In this document: positions 1 to 10,869 of the stretch, one piece after another
Layout: each line of letters starts with the position of its first letter
Position numbering within the stretch: position 1 is the stretch's first letter
Assembly: GCF_964106895.1 (NCBI RefSeq)
Contig: NC_133591.1
Location: forward strand, 3,218,001-3,282,000
Origin: Numenius arquata
Taxonomy: Eukaryota; Chordata; Aves; Charadriiformes; Scolopacidae
Direction: 5' to 3'
DNA length: 64,000 bases
Program-made: the position numbers and the translations under genes
The notes under the pieces: generated by a model
The model's database searches: none
What the model was told of the DNA's origin: nothing
The model's input: only the letters and a program-made list of their open reading frames with translations

Positions 1-270
1 GATGAAAAGAAATAAAGACTCAGTCCCTCTCCCCTTTCCCCACCCTCCCTCAAAAAAAAAGGTCCGTAAAGAAGAGCTATAAAAATGGCTTGTTATCTCA
101 CCTAGCGAGGCTCAGACTGTATGTTATTGCTAATTGGGTATAACATCCTTGTCTTGTTCTGCTCTCTGAAGCTAAATCAAGAAAGCACCACTGCTGCGAA
201 CTAATTATATCTCTGGACTGCAGACTCCAGCTTGTCTTCCCCTTTATTGAGTTAAAAAATGGTCACTAAC
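1..270. other. AT-rich island, candidate conserved non-coding element
   Basis: The stretch is clearly more AT-rich than its surroundings and contains homeodomain-type cores GCTAATTGGG and CTAATTATA. No open frame of note. Conservation is not testable here. Confidence 0.35.
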
Positions 271-1185
271 CTTAATCTCTCATATCCCCAAGCATTAGGG
301 CTGCTGAAAAACCACCACTTCCATCCGCATCCCAGTCCACGCTGAGAAAGATGGTGCAGGTGGCCTGGCAAAGGCTTTGTGCCGCTCCGGGACACGACCC
401 AGCGTGAGAGCCCGGCGGTGCCCACCCTTCCCGCACCCCGTGGCACCGGTGTGCCGGCACCACCGCAGACGCTGCTCGGGTCCCCATACCATCAAGTTTT
501 TATCATACACAGCTCGGATGCTTTCTATACTGCTCACCCCCAGAGACCGGCCACTGCCTTTTTCTACCTTTCTTTCTTATACATAAGTTTAACCTTTTGT
601 TATGACTTTTCTTAAAACCTGAACCCTGGACGGCATTCCCACAGCCCAAGCTCGGCAGGTGTGAGCATCTGGGTCAGGAGTGCATGAAGCAAAGGGAGCT
701 TCAGCTCATCCACATCAGCTCCCAGTCCCAGACGGGACGGAGCCTGATGGTCCCATTAATGCCAGAGCCCACCTGCAGGTCCCCCGTGCGAGCAGGGGCA
801 ATGTGGCCACCCAGTTGCACTGCTACACATCCAAAGCACTCCAGCTACCGGGGTGGCACGGCCGTACGCCACGGTGCTGCTGCCATGGCACAGACCCCAG
901 CAGCAGAAGGTCATCATGAAAAGAGAGAGGACAACGAGACCCCCAAAGGGCACCTGGAGGAGCGCTGGGGCTTTGGCACTGTGGTCAGTCATACAGGATG
1001 GCCCCATTGCCCCCCATCCCAGCGCTTCTCTCAGCACCAGCCACACGGGGTGAGAAATTTAGGCAGAAATACAAGGCTGGGGGTCAGAAACCAAACAGCA
1101 ATGCCACCAAGTCCATCTCTGTCCCCCTGTCCAGGGGACATGCACAGGGAAAGTCAAGCTTTGGTTCTCCCTGCGAGCCAAGAAC
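271..1185. other. No gene seen (271-1185)
   Basis: GC-rich sequence with overlapping short frames on both strands, none with a recognisable motif. A T-rich patch lies at about 490-615. Confidence 0.6.
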
Positions 1186-1189
1186 ATCC

Positions 1190-1640
1190 CTTAAAAAATT
1201 GATACTTCCCTGACTATTAATTAACCTGAACCACTTAAAACCGCCTTCAATTTGTCAGGTTTAACTGCCAACTCTTCTCGGTAAATCAAGCGTCGCACGC
1301 AGACGGAGGCTGTGTGTGCAAGGTGGCGGGGAAGGGAGCAGACGGCGAGCGGGGCACCCTGCGCTGTGCTCCCCATCCTGTCCCCCAAGAGCACCGACGG
1401 TGATATTCATACCCTGCAATTAGCCAGGGTGCAATATTAATTACGTTAGCCGGGTGGGCAAGGTAGGGGGGCTGTGGAGCACCCCACACCACAGCGTTCC
1501 CGTCTCCCCAACATCTCCCTTATCTTGTAACCAAGGCTGAATTCGACAGCAACATGAATATTTATCTCCGACAGCAAAATCTCCCTGCTGCAGGGTATTA
1601 AGGCTTTATTAGTGTGGTTACCAGCGAGGCTAAGCCAGCC
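1190..1640. other. AT-rich patches with TAAT cores
   Basis: ATTAATTAAC at 1216-1225 and GCAATATTAATTACG near 1430 stand out, with further AT-rich DNA to about 1620. The pattern fits regulatory DNA. No gene was recognised. Confidence 0.3.
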
Positions 1641-3479
1641 CTCGCTCCAGCCTGGAGCACGGCAGAGATGACCTACAAGAGGCAGATGGCGAAAGCCTTG
1701 GAGAACCCCAAGCCCCAGGCCATGCCTGTCCTTGCCAGGACGAGGAGGGGGCTGCGCAGCCCACTCCCACGCAGGGGGAACAGGGAGAGGGTCAGGAGCT
1801 AGGTCCCCCCTGCAAGAACCCCACTGAAAACCCCCTCCTCACCCAGGGCCAACCCCTCCCCGCGCTGGGGCTGGACCCCGGCCACCGCACCCCCCCGGCT
1901 TGCCGTTTTGGGTTAAAACGCTGATGTGTTCTCTCTTCAGCGAAAGGAGTCCCAAGGGCTATAAAAATTCCCAGCAGGCTCCCGTCAGTCTCAGGTCATT
2001 AACTTTCTTTCATTGGGAGTTTGTTTACAGTCAGCCATAAATAGCGGCGCCCGCGGCTCGCCGGCAGGGACGGGACGGGGCTGCCCGCACAGGAGGGTAC
2101 AGCACCCCGGGGTACGGGGTCTGGCACTCACCCCCACCTGATCGACTTTTCCCGGGACCCACGTAGCCCGGCACAGCGCTGCCCGCAGGGCCATGTGCCA
2201 CGAAACCCCCTCATCCCTACAAATCCATGGGGTCACCTTGTGTGTTGCCGGAGGGAGACAGGTAGCACGTGCTTGGGAGCACTTACAGTCCAGGTGTGGT
2301 CTCTCCCGGAGGAGGAGGAGGAGGAGGAAGGCAGCTGGTGCGAGCTGCCTGCATGGGTAACCTGCCCCCAGGACCTGCCCTGCACCCTCACACAGCCCAG
2401 CACCCGCTGCAGAGGGACCCCAGCCCCTGCGCCCATCGTGAGCACCGACCTCGCGTCGGGACCTCAGAGATGTCCCAGTCCTGGCACACGAAGCCCTGGG
2501 AAGGACCCCAACACCCCTCATCTCACCACAACCTCCACCCTTCCCTGGCACCCCACAATGATTTACCACCGGGGAGGCAGAAAGCGGGAAAGCCAAGCAC
2601 GATGCCGGCACGGCACCGCGCTGCTGCCGGGCTGCTTGGCACACCGGGGCTCCTCCGCACCCAAACACACTCAGGACAGTCTCAGAGCACCCACATCCCA
2701 CCACCCACCCGAGAGATGCGCCCACGGCACTGCCGATGCCCCCAACACCAGGAGCACACCCTGAGCCCCGTTAACTCCTCAGCAGGCTCCGGTGTGCCCG
2801 TGGCTGGGAGCCCGCCGGGTGCAGGTGCCCGGGGCTGGCAGTGGGACCGCAGGTGATCAGGAGTTTTATTTGCCATCAGAGAACACGGCGGCTCCACCAC
2901 GGCCGTGTGAACCCACCAGCTGCAGCTCTAATAAAGACGCGGGATCACACGGCTCCCGAGAACCACGACCTGGCAGGGCACCAGTTAAATATTTACCCCC
3001 CCCACACACTCAGTGAAGCACCCAGCACTCTCTGCATGGGAGGCCGAGGGGGGAGCCATAGAGCCCGGGGTCCATCCCCCCCCCCCACCGGCACAGCCAG
3101 CCCCCCACGCCACCCGGCCACAGCACGGTGGGGATGCTCAGCACCACGCTGGCACAGATGACCGGAGTGGGGGCTCGGTGGCATGCCCCCCCCCTCCCCC
3201 CCCAACCCATGCCTCACCCTGGGGCTGCCGGGGGGAGCTCCTGGGGGTAAACGGCCACGAGCAGCACAGCCGGGTCCAGCTTGCAGAAGCCAAGAGCTTT
3301 ATTGCTTTATTTCACGGGACGGCTGTAGGAATGGCTGATAACACGGGCCGAGCACATGGTCCAGCACCAGCCCGGGCTGTGCTAAGAGATTAAACCCCAA
3401 ACTCACGCACGGCGACTTCTGCTCTCCCACCCGTCCCCGGGAGAGCAGAGCCTCGCCAAAAATCACACCCTCATCACTC
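1641..3479. other. No gene seen; GC-rich with small AT patches (1641-3479)
   Basis: AT-rich patches occur at 1905-2045 (with CTATAAAAATTCC and GTTTGTTTACAG, a forkhead-like core), 2855-2995 and 3295-3325. A short GGA tract lies at 2309-2330 and C-runs near 3078-3090 and 3185-3205. Proline-rich frames at 2195-2856 have no family features. Confidence 0.5.
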
Positions 3480-4060
3480 ACGGTCCCCCACGTCTATGGA
3501 AATATCTATATTTTAAACCATATACTCGCGCAACCTGTAATCAGAGCAACACAAATAGCCCCTGCTTCCCATGTAAATTAAAAACACCCATTAGGCAGAT
3601 TTCAAAAGATGTCAGTAGGCTTATAATTATACACGACATCCTTCCGAGATAAAAGCGATTACCGGGGATGCAAATCACTTAGCAACCAATCAGTGCCCCC
3701 AGAGTGCAAAGCACTGACCAGCCATCCATTTTCGCCTCGTCCTTTTATTCCCTGCATCGAGCAAATACAAACACAGATAAAGAGAGGCACAATAGCTCTT
3801 GACACGCAAATAGGTTAACATAATAAAGCCAGCTTTAGCCGGCTCACTCGAGGGAGAAAAGCAATTCTCAGGCAAGCAGGAGGTAATAAAACAGGGCTTT
3901 TGTGTTCCTGGCTCCCATTCTCACCCCTGCGCCAGCTTTGCTGCATTAGCTGATAGGCATCGCGGTTTGATTGAATTACCTTTCATGAATATTAGCTTTT
4001 TGAGGAATGCGCAGGCAGAAGAGAAAGAAGAAATGTCTTATTTTTTGCATGCATGCGCCC
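3480..4060. other. AT-rich island with octamer motif
   Basis: About 580 bp of AT-rich, non-repetitive DNA contains a perfect POU octamer ATGCAAAT at 3668-3675, several ATTA cores, CAAATAGG and TTCATGAATATTAGC. Candidate enhancer or conserved element; no coding frame. Confidence 0.4.
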
Positions 4061-5699
4061 GCTGCAGACGGACATGCGGCGGCACAGATGCCGGCGGGGC
4101 TGGGAGCGGGGTCCCGGCAGGTGCAGCCCCCGGCCCACCCCGCCAGCTGCAGCATCCCTGCGGGCGGCACCAGCCAGCCCCCGGGGGGGGGGGGACACGG
4201 GACGGGGGGACACCGGGCACGGACTCCCCCCCCCCCGTCTGAGGATCAGACAAGACAACCACCAGCAAAGGACCTTATTCTGCTAGCAAAGGATATCCCG
4301 CTCTCTCCCCCAAAAGGAGCCGCGGGGCCACCAGGCTTCCACCACCAGCCCCATCACCCTCGACACCCACCACGCTCAGGGACCCGCATCCCTGCCCCGG
4401 GTACCCCGATAGCAGGAGGATGGCAGGGTTGGCCACCAAAAATTTAGGGGGCCGTAGCTCCCTGTGCCGCAGGTGCAAGGGGGTCAGGCCCGGCTTCGCC
4501 CGCAGGTTCCCCCCCCCCCCCACACACACAAGTTCAGGCCACGCAGGAAAAACCCGCTTCAGGCAAAAATTACCCCTGCCGCCTGGCAGGGATGCAGAGG
4601 CCCGGCACTAATCCCGCACGCACGGCGGGGAGCGCGGGGGCAGCTCGGGGAGGGCGGCGGGCGCGGAGCTCGGTGCCGACCACCGCCACGGGGTCGTGGG
4701 AGCCCCTCGGCCCGGGGAGCCAGAGCCCTTCCTCGGGCAGGGCAGCAGGCTGGAATTAAAAAACAAGGATTGGGAGAAAACGTGCTCCTCCGCAGCCTGC
4801 TCAGGGACAGACGAGTGATTCGGGCACAAATAAAACATAACCAGAGGGGCTTAAAAAAATGGGGTGATGTGGCTTTCCTGGAGGGGGCTCTGTCCCCTGG
4901 GGCATGGCCCAGCAGCAGCCACCCCATCCCCTCCTTCCGTGGGCTTCTCTGCTCCAGCCTGGGGATAAATATTCCCAACTGAGATATTTCAATTTGTAAT
5001 GCTACGGTCAGCTGAAACGGGGCCCATCTCACAGCTCCGGCACGGAGAACGCACCCCACCGGTACCGACCCACCCAGCCGGCAGGAAAACCATTCCTAAA
5101 GCCAGGAAAACAAGCCAGGCTCCCACTGCCAGGGAATGGCTTTCTCTTCCCCCTGCTCTACAGACAAGGTCAGAGGAAGGCAACATGGTGAGAGCTTCCC
5201 TCTCCTTCCCCTGTGGCTTCAAGGCAGCCCAAACCAACGGCACACAGCTCACACGGCCGCTCGCCCCCTGGGCACCTGACAACCCACTCCGGAAAGTTTT
5301 AGGGATCCTTAATAAGAAAAGTCCCTCCTGAGAGCCTGGGATGCTGGGTGCCCATTGCCAGGGGTGTTTCCCACCTTGTCCCCCAACACCAGAGCCCACA
5401 TGCCAAGGATTTGCCAGCTGGGGTCCCACCGGAGCGGCTCAGGCACCCGGGGACCGGCAAGTATGGCATGTGCCCGGCCCGTTAGATGGTCAAACCCCAC
5501 AGCAGGGGCACGGGAAGGTATAAAACTGCCAAATTCCACAAAACCAGCCCGAGCAAGACGCTGCTTACCCAGAGAAGGGCCATGTGGCTCTGCCCCCACG
5601 CCTGCAGGGCCCCACGGCCACATGCCCTTAGCACTCTGCCCTCCACAAAAGCACGTCGCCCACCCAGGCAAGCTGCCTGCAGCCTCCGGGCAAGAGCAT
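4061..5699. other. No gene seen (4061-5699)
   Basis: G-run at 4181-4194, C-runs at 4227-4239 and 4507-4520 (followed by a CA tract), and a CpG-rich patch at 4610-4730. An AT-rich patch lies at 4965-5005. Nothing coding was recognised. Confidence 0.55.
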
Positions 5700-5775
5700 C
5701 CCTCGTAGGAGAATGCACATATTTATACATACACACATATATATCCAAAAAAAAAAAAAAAACCCCAAACCCTAA
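5700..5775. repeat. AT/CA simple repeat with A-run
   Basis: TATACATACACACATATATA passes into a run of about 16 A. Confidence 0.75.
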
Positions 5776-6540
5776 AGAGACACTTGCGCCCCGACACCCG
5801 GAGCCAGGCAAACCGCCACTGCCCGATGCCAAGCAAATTGGAAAACACCACGCACGGCTGCTGTAAAACTTTACCGCCGCCTCTCCTGGGAAATAAACCC
5901 GCAGGGCCGGAGCCGTGCCACGGTTTCACCCGGTGCAGCGGGTGCCCTGCGGCGAGCCCTGTGTCGAGCTGCCGCCGGCTCGCTGCCTCCGGGCCCTGCC
6001 TCTCCGGCCATCAAATTCCCACGATCTCACGGCTCTCCCCCGGAGCTGGATTGGGTTTGAGCTGGGTTTGAGCCACCTCCACAGGCACCGGGAACACCTC
6101 GTTTTTCTCTTGGGGACCGAGGCGGAGAGGCGGCACATCCCGCTCGTCCCCGACCGGAGCCGGAGGCAGCTTCGGCGGATGCTCAGCCGCGTTCTCGGGG
6201 ACCACGACGCCTCATCCCCGGTGAGAATCGTCCTCCCAGCGTCGACGGTCCAGAAGATGCCACAGGGATGCTCCCTCCGCGGCGGAGCTCGTTTCGGGAA
6301 ATGCATTTCACCCGCAGACGGCTCTGCTCCGGCAGAGCCACCCGACACCGCGGGAGGCAGCCGGGGAGATGGGCTTTTAAATAAAACATCGCAGGGTGGT
6401 TCCTTTTCCTCTCCTCTCCTTTGTGACCGGCGGTATCCACACCAGCGCGGAGGTCGATGGCGGGTGTCCTGGCTCTGCCACCACCCGCTCCGGTGTCCCT
6501 GCGGGCTTGGGCCCTTCCCCGGCCGGCTCCGGGCGGAGGA
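5776..6540. other. No gene seen (5776-6540)
   Basis: GC-rich sequence. A 258-codon minus-strand frame (5926-6702) is open but Arg/Pro/Ser-rich and ends in Lys/Phe runs from homopolymers; I see no domain. Confidence 0.5.
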
Positions 6541-6554
6541 GAATAAAAAAACCC

Positions 6555-6585
<31 letters not shown>

Positions 6586-6806
6586 CCAGGCGATAAGGGG
6601 CAGCTGGGGTCGGTAGAAAAGGCAGCAGCAGCTCACGGACGGCTCACGCTGGAAGTGTCTCAGCTTTCCTCGTGGAGGCACCCGTGGATATTTTATTTCC
6701 ACTTACGAGTCAGGCTTTACCCAAAAAAAGCCACAAAAAAATAAAAAAAAATAAAAAAAATAAAAAATAAGAGGGGGAAAAACAAAAAAAATAAAAAAAG
6801 AAAAAA
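6541..6806. repeat. T-run and A-rich low-complexity blocks
   Basis: A T-run of over 30 bases (6554-6587) is followed by an A-rich block with AAAAAAAT units at 6720-6806, directly before the CpG island. Confidence 0.75.
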
Positions 6807-7261
6807 GTTGCTCCCGTTCTTCTCCGGTAGCGACGAGCGAGCCGGTCCCCAGCCGGTGGCGGCGGCTCCGCGCCCGCCGTGCCTTCTTCCCCGCGGCTGC
6901 GCGACCGGGGAGAGCCGGGCACCGCCGGGCACCGCGCTGCGGCGGCGCCGCCTCCTGATGCGCCCCGGGAGCCGGAGCCCCCCGGTTCCCTGCGCGCCCC
7001 CCCCCCCCCCCCCCTCAGCTCACCGGTAACCCACCGCCCCCCCTCCCCGCGGTACCCGCCGCCGCCGGGCCCCCGTTACCGTCAGAGCTGGATCCGGCCC
7101 GGCTCCGGCCGCTGCGGTGCGGGGCGCGCCGGGCCGCCCCCCCCGGGCCGCGCAGCAGCAGCGGCGGCGCCCGCCCGGCCCCGCGCCCCGCCGGCGGCCC
7201 GCCCCGCCCCGTGCGCGGCCAGCGTGCGGCGGCTCCCGGTGCTCTGCCCCCGGGGCCGGTG

Positions 7262-7385
7262 AGGGGGGGGGCGAGGGGGGGGGGGGGACGGGGACGGGGG
7301 AGGGCGGGGGGAGGAGAAAAATATCCGAGGGGAAAAAAATAAAAAATAAAATCAAATAAAAAAAAAATTAAAATAAAATAACCCC
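7262..7385. repeat. G-run block followed by A-rich block
   Basis: At 7262-7316 many runs of four or more G, interrupted by single A or C, give a strong G-quadruplex candidate on the plus strand. It passes directly into an A/T-rich block (AAATAAAAAATAAAATC type) at 7316-7385 within the CpG island. Confidence 0.7.
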
Positions 7386-7900
7386 CGCGCAGATGGGCTC
7401 AAGCGGCGCGGGGGCTCCCGGGGGCATCACACCGCCGGGTCCTCCGGTTCCTTTGTGCGGCGGCGAGCGGTGCCCGCCGGCCGGTGGCGCGGCAGAGGGG
7501 ACGCTGAGGTGGGGGGGGGGGGGGGGATGGGGGGGTGGCAGGGGCGGCCGCGGCTCAGCGCTGCGTGGCGATGCCGGTGGCGGTGGCCGGGCTCGGTGGC
7601 GGTGGCGGTGGCGGGGCGCGGGGCGCGGCACTCCCCCCCCCCCCCAACCCCCCTCGGGCGCTGCCTCCCGCCCGGCGCGCGGCTGCGGCGACACTGAGCG
7701 CCCCGCGCGGGGCCCGGCGGCCGCACGCGGCTGGGCCCCGCCCCCGGCGCGTTACCAGGGGGACGCCGCCGCGCGTCCTGCGGGGGGGGGGGGGGGGAGG
7801 GAGGAGGGAGGAGGAGGAGGGGGGCGGGGGGAGAAGGAGGAGGCAGGGGGCGGGGCCTCCCCGGCAGCACGCGCCACCCCGCCACCCCCCCGCCCCCATC

Positions 7901-7912
7901 TTTCGCGGGAAA
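7901..7912 (+). promoter_or_regulatory. E2F site
   Basis: TTTCGCGGGAAA matches the E2F consensus on both strands. It lies 18 bp from the ZNF143-type site in the CpG island. Confidence 0.6.
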
Positions 7913-7930
7913 ATTCGAAGCGGCCGCGGG

Positions 7931-7949
7931 GCACGATGGGAGTTGTAGT
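7931..7949 (-). promoter_or_regulatory. ZNF143-type promoter motif
   Basis: On the minus strand the site is ACTACAACTCCCATCGTGC, close to the ACTACAATTCCCAGAATGC consensus. This motif marks active CpG-island promoters and usually lies within about 100 bp of the start site. Confidence 0.6.
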
Positions 7950-8185
7950 CCCCCGCGGCGGAGGGGGGTGTTCCCCCCGTGGGGTGGGCTCGGTGGGGAC
8001 GCGGGAGTCGTGGGGAGCCCTCCCGGGACCCTCCAGGGCACGGGGAGAGCGTCTTCCCCCCACACACACACACCCCCGGGGAGCTGGCGACCCCCATGGC
8101 ATGGCTGGAGCCCCCGCCGAGCCCCCGCCGTCTGTGCAGTGAGAGCGAGCGCTGTCATCGCTGGGTCCGCCCTCGTCAGCACTGG

Positions 8186-8262
8186 AGTCATGGAATCATG
8201 GAACCATGGATGGTTTGGGTTGGAACTCCATGATCTTTGAGGTCCCTCCCAACCCTGCGTCA
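8186..8262. mobile_element. Short rearranged CR1 tail
   Basis: The left half (TCATGGAATCATGGAACC then GGTTTGGGTTGGAA) is the CR1 terminus in minus orientation. The right half (TCCATGATCTTTGAGGTCCC then TCCCAACCC) is the CR1 3' region in plus orientation. The two opposite-orientation pieces overlap at GGTTGGAA, giving a small foldback just left of the main copy. Confidence 0.6.
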
Positions 8263-8285
8263 GACAAAGCAGATTCAGCCCATTT

Positions 8286-8690
8286 CATAGAATCACAGAA
8301 TGGTTTGGGTTGGAAGGGACCTTAAAGACCATCCAGTCCCAACCCCCTGCCCTGGGCAGGGACACCTCCCACCACACCAGGTTGCTCCAAGCCCCCTCCA
8401 ACCTGGCCTTGAACCCCTCCAGGGTTGGGACAGCCACAGCTTCTCTGGGCAACCTGGGCCAGGGTCTCACCACCCTCACAGCAGAGAATTTCTTCCCCAG
8501 ATCTCATCTCAGTTTCTCCTCTTTCAGTTTAAAACCGTTCCCCCTCATCCTATGGCTCCCCTCCCTGACCAAGAGTCCCTCCCCATCTCTCCTTTAACCC
8601 CCTTCAGGGACTGGAAGGGGCTCTAAGGTCTCTCCGGCGCCTTCTCTTCTCCAGCCTGAACCCCCCCAACTCTCTCATCCCTCTATTCCT
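8286..8690 (-). mobile_element. CR1 LINE 3' fragment
   Basis: The reverse complement of the CR1 3' end starts at CATAGAATCACAGAATGG and continues with GGTTTGGGTTGGAAGGGACC. The sequence can be followed for about 400 bp, to the CTCTTCTCCAGCCTGAACCC region. It has few differences from consensus as I know it, suggesting a moderately young copy. Its right edge is approximate. Confidence 0.93.
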
Positions 8691-9124
8691 TCCCCAAACC
8701 CAGTGTATCCCTGCCACAGGCAGTGACAGTGCGAGCGTCCGTGGTTAGAGAGAGCTTTGAGGAGCAGCCCGTTCACTCTGGCCCCTAATGACGACGAGGA
8801 GCCCTGTGCATGTGCACATGGAGCTCCACACCACCCAGCACCCCCAAAGCACCCCAGTGTGTGCCCCCGGGGCTCGCTGCCTTCCCGCCTCCCTCCTCCC
8901 CGGCTCCTGCTTTGCAGCACACGGCTTTGAGGAGTTTTGGGGTGGTTTGGCTTCTTCCCGAGGCCATTCCACCTCCTCCATCCAGGCCAGCCCCCGGCAG
9001 CTCCCCAGGGATTTGGGTGCGCAGGAGGAGAGCTGAAACCCGGGAGCCGTTTGGGGACACCGGGTATCTCCAAAGGTGGGGAGATGCTCCAGTCACCACT
9101 CCTGATCCAGCGCACGCTGAAGGT
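8691..9124. other. No gene seen (8691-9124)
   Basis: GC-rich unique-looking sequence to the right of the CR1. No motif recognised. Confidence 0.55.
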
Positions 9125-9547
9125 TGAGAAATTAAAATAATAGCTAGATATGCTTTCAGGAGAGCGATTCCTCTGTGCAATTATAATGCGTATTATCCTC
9201 CCTGTGAAAATACATTATATTGAATAAATTCCCTCTTCGAGCGGGGCTATTCATACTATTCATTTGTTTCAGTTCAAACATTTTTAGCTCATAGATCCGG
9301 GAGGTTCTTGCGTGGCTTCGTACGTCCTCTGCAGCTTATTTGTCTGCTTTCTGCGTTGCCATATAGGCCAGCGATAAGAATAAAACCATTATGGATTCGC
9401 GAACAGCACTTAGATTTTTCAAAGATAATTTAATCAAAGCTATTAGTAAGTCAGGAAGAAAGATTGCTTTTTATTCCACACGCACACACACACTTAAAAA
9501 TAAAATAAAATAAAAAAACAATCCAGGAGCCCTCATTCTTCTCAGAA
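9125..9547. other. AT-rich island, strong candidate conserved non-coding element
   Basis: Over 400 bp of complex AT-rich sequence with GCAATTATAATGCG, CATTATATTGAATAAA, CTATTCATACTATTCATTTG and AAGATAATTTAATCAAAG. It is not a simple repeat. A CA tract (9481-9494) and an A/AAAT block close it. Confidence 0.4.
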
Positions 9548-9714
9548 AAATGTTTTAACCACCTGAAGTCACTCACAAGGGACTTGAAAGGGCGACGGCG
9601 TTTTTGCCGGGGAAGAGATCCGTCTCGAAAGAGCCAACTTCAAAAGGTGGGTGCGTTACGGTTTGAGAGAACCCCTAACAATCTATCGTCGTTTAGACAA
9701 TTATTCTATCACCC

Positions 9715-10301
9715 GATGACCCCTCCCCACCCGGAAAGGGGAATCGGGGAACACAAAGAAACACCAGGGTTGAAATATAAATAGATTTAATAGACTAAGA
9801 CTAAATAATTAACAATAATGCTAAAGAACCAGTATTAATCCCGATACTGATATAAGATATGCAGGAACGATACTCAGCCCGTTCTCTCAGCAGAAGCCGT
9901 GCAATCCCAGCAGGGACAGCAAATGTGGGACACTGGGAGCGCAATGGCTTCAGGAGGAAGGGAAGGGCTCAGGATTCCGGCACCGGGGCAAGGAGTTGCC
10001 TGGACCCACTGCCATCGGGGAGAGAGAGCCAGCTACGCAGCAAACTTTTCTAATTTATATCGGCTGTGACGCTCATGGTATGGAATACTCCTGTTGGCCA
10101 GCCTGGGTCAAATGCCCAGGCCTTGCTCCTCCTCGTCCCTGCCCCTGGCAAGGCTCGAAAACACTAAAACCTTGAGTCCCACGGAGCCTGGCTGGCTATA
10201 AAGTAAATATTTTCACAAATTCAGACGCTAGAGTCTTCTAAAAGTGCAATTTTGCCCAGCATTAGAAGAAAAGTTAGTCCTGTGTCTCTCAACCCAGGAC
10301 A
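9715..10301 (+). mobile_element. Probable old LTR of an avian endogenous retrovirus
   Basis: The right half resembles, from memory, LTRs of an avian ERV family. It has GGTATGGAATACTCCTGTTG, GGCCAGCCTGGGTCA, a middle part AAACACTAAAACCTTGAGTC, a TATAAA-like box at 10198, and an end AGAAGAAAAGTTAGTCC to CCCAGGACA. The left half (AACACAAAGAAACACC, AACAATAATGCTAAAGAACC, GATATAAGATATGCAGG) fits the same element type. The 5' edge is uncertain; 9548-9714 may also belong. No gag, pol or env remnant is recognisable, so it would be a solo LTR. The family name and borders need a repeat library. Confidence 0.55.
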
Positions 10302-10869
10302 GGGTGTTTGGGCACTGCCTTCAAGAAGATGCTATTCAGCAGTTCTGACCTCCCCGGGTACATCCTTGGGGACTTTTTCCATTTTTTTTTTTTTTTTAAA
10401 GACTTTACAGAGGAGAAACACACATTTGTGATTCAGGCAACCCGTGAACGCTGTGCCCGGAACATAAATTTCACCCAGCCGATGCTGGGAACACAAGGAG
10501 AGCCTTAATTAATCTGCTCATGGATGAGCTCTACAAAGTGGGACCGGCTCCGCTTCCACTTCCAGAGGGATGGAATGGCAAAAAGGGAGCGGGAACCCTC
10601 ACTGCCGGAGGAGAGAGGTTTTGAAGAAGTCCTTTTCCTCCAGCACAAATAAATAATGCATCAGCGGGACCCGGGGTGGTGACGGGGAACTCCTTCCTCC
10701 GCGGCCCGCCCCCCGGGAGCCCACCCAAAGTTTTCCTCCTCGGAAAGCCTCGTCGCCCCCAGTCTTTAAGACGACGGTGTCCCTTTAATTTAATATCATT
10801 ATTTTTGACCGGCGCTAGCAATCCGGAGCGCTGAGGGTTTCCATCTCTCATCCTGACAAATGCAGGCTG
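10302..10869. other. No gene seen; mixed (10302-10869)
   Basis: A T-run lies at 10382-10399. AT-rich non-repetitive stretches at 10400-10525 (with CCTTAATTAATCTGC) and 10780-10810 resemble regulatory DNA. Confidence 0.4.

Larger units (their letters stand above)
6810..8110. promoter_or_regulatory. CpG island, likely promoter of a gene not seen in the window
   Basis: Dense CpG, very high GC and many G or C homopolymer runs mark this 1.3-kb stretch. It contains a perfect E2F-type site (7901-7912) and a ZNF143-type site (7931-7949), which in vertebrates sit close to transcription starts. Candidate donors exist on the minus strand (ACCG|GTGAGC near 7025) and plus strand (GCCG|GTGAGG near 7260), so direction is open. 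Known mammalian order MMAB-MVK-FAM222A would place a leftward FAM222A promoter on this side; that owner is inference. Confidence 0.6.

Noticed and set aside
5926..6702. 258-codon minus-strand frame
   Set aside because: Arg/Ser/Pro-rich, with Lys/Phe runs from homopolymers; no recognised family.
1..7000. FAM222A coding exons
   Set aside because: I looked for the conserved N-terminal region expected from mammalian FAM222A and saw nothing like it; only a possible first exon or promoter can be argued.
7393..8191. Opposite 249- and 254-codon frames in the CpG island
   Set aside because: Both are Gly/Arg/Pro-rich and complementary, as expected of CpG-island sequence without stops.
8300..8626. Frames in the CR1 copy at 8.3 kb (also 38182-38562 and 62702-62951)
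   Set aside because: They read CR1 3' UTR or antisense sequence and are not genes.
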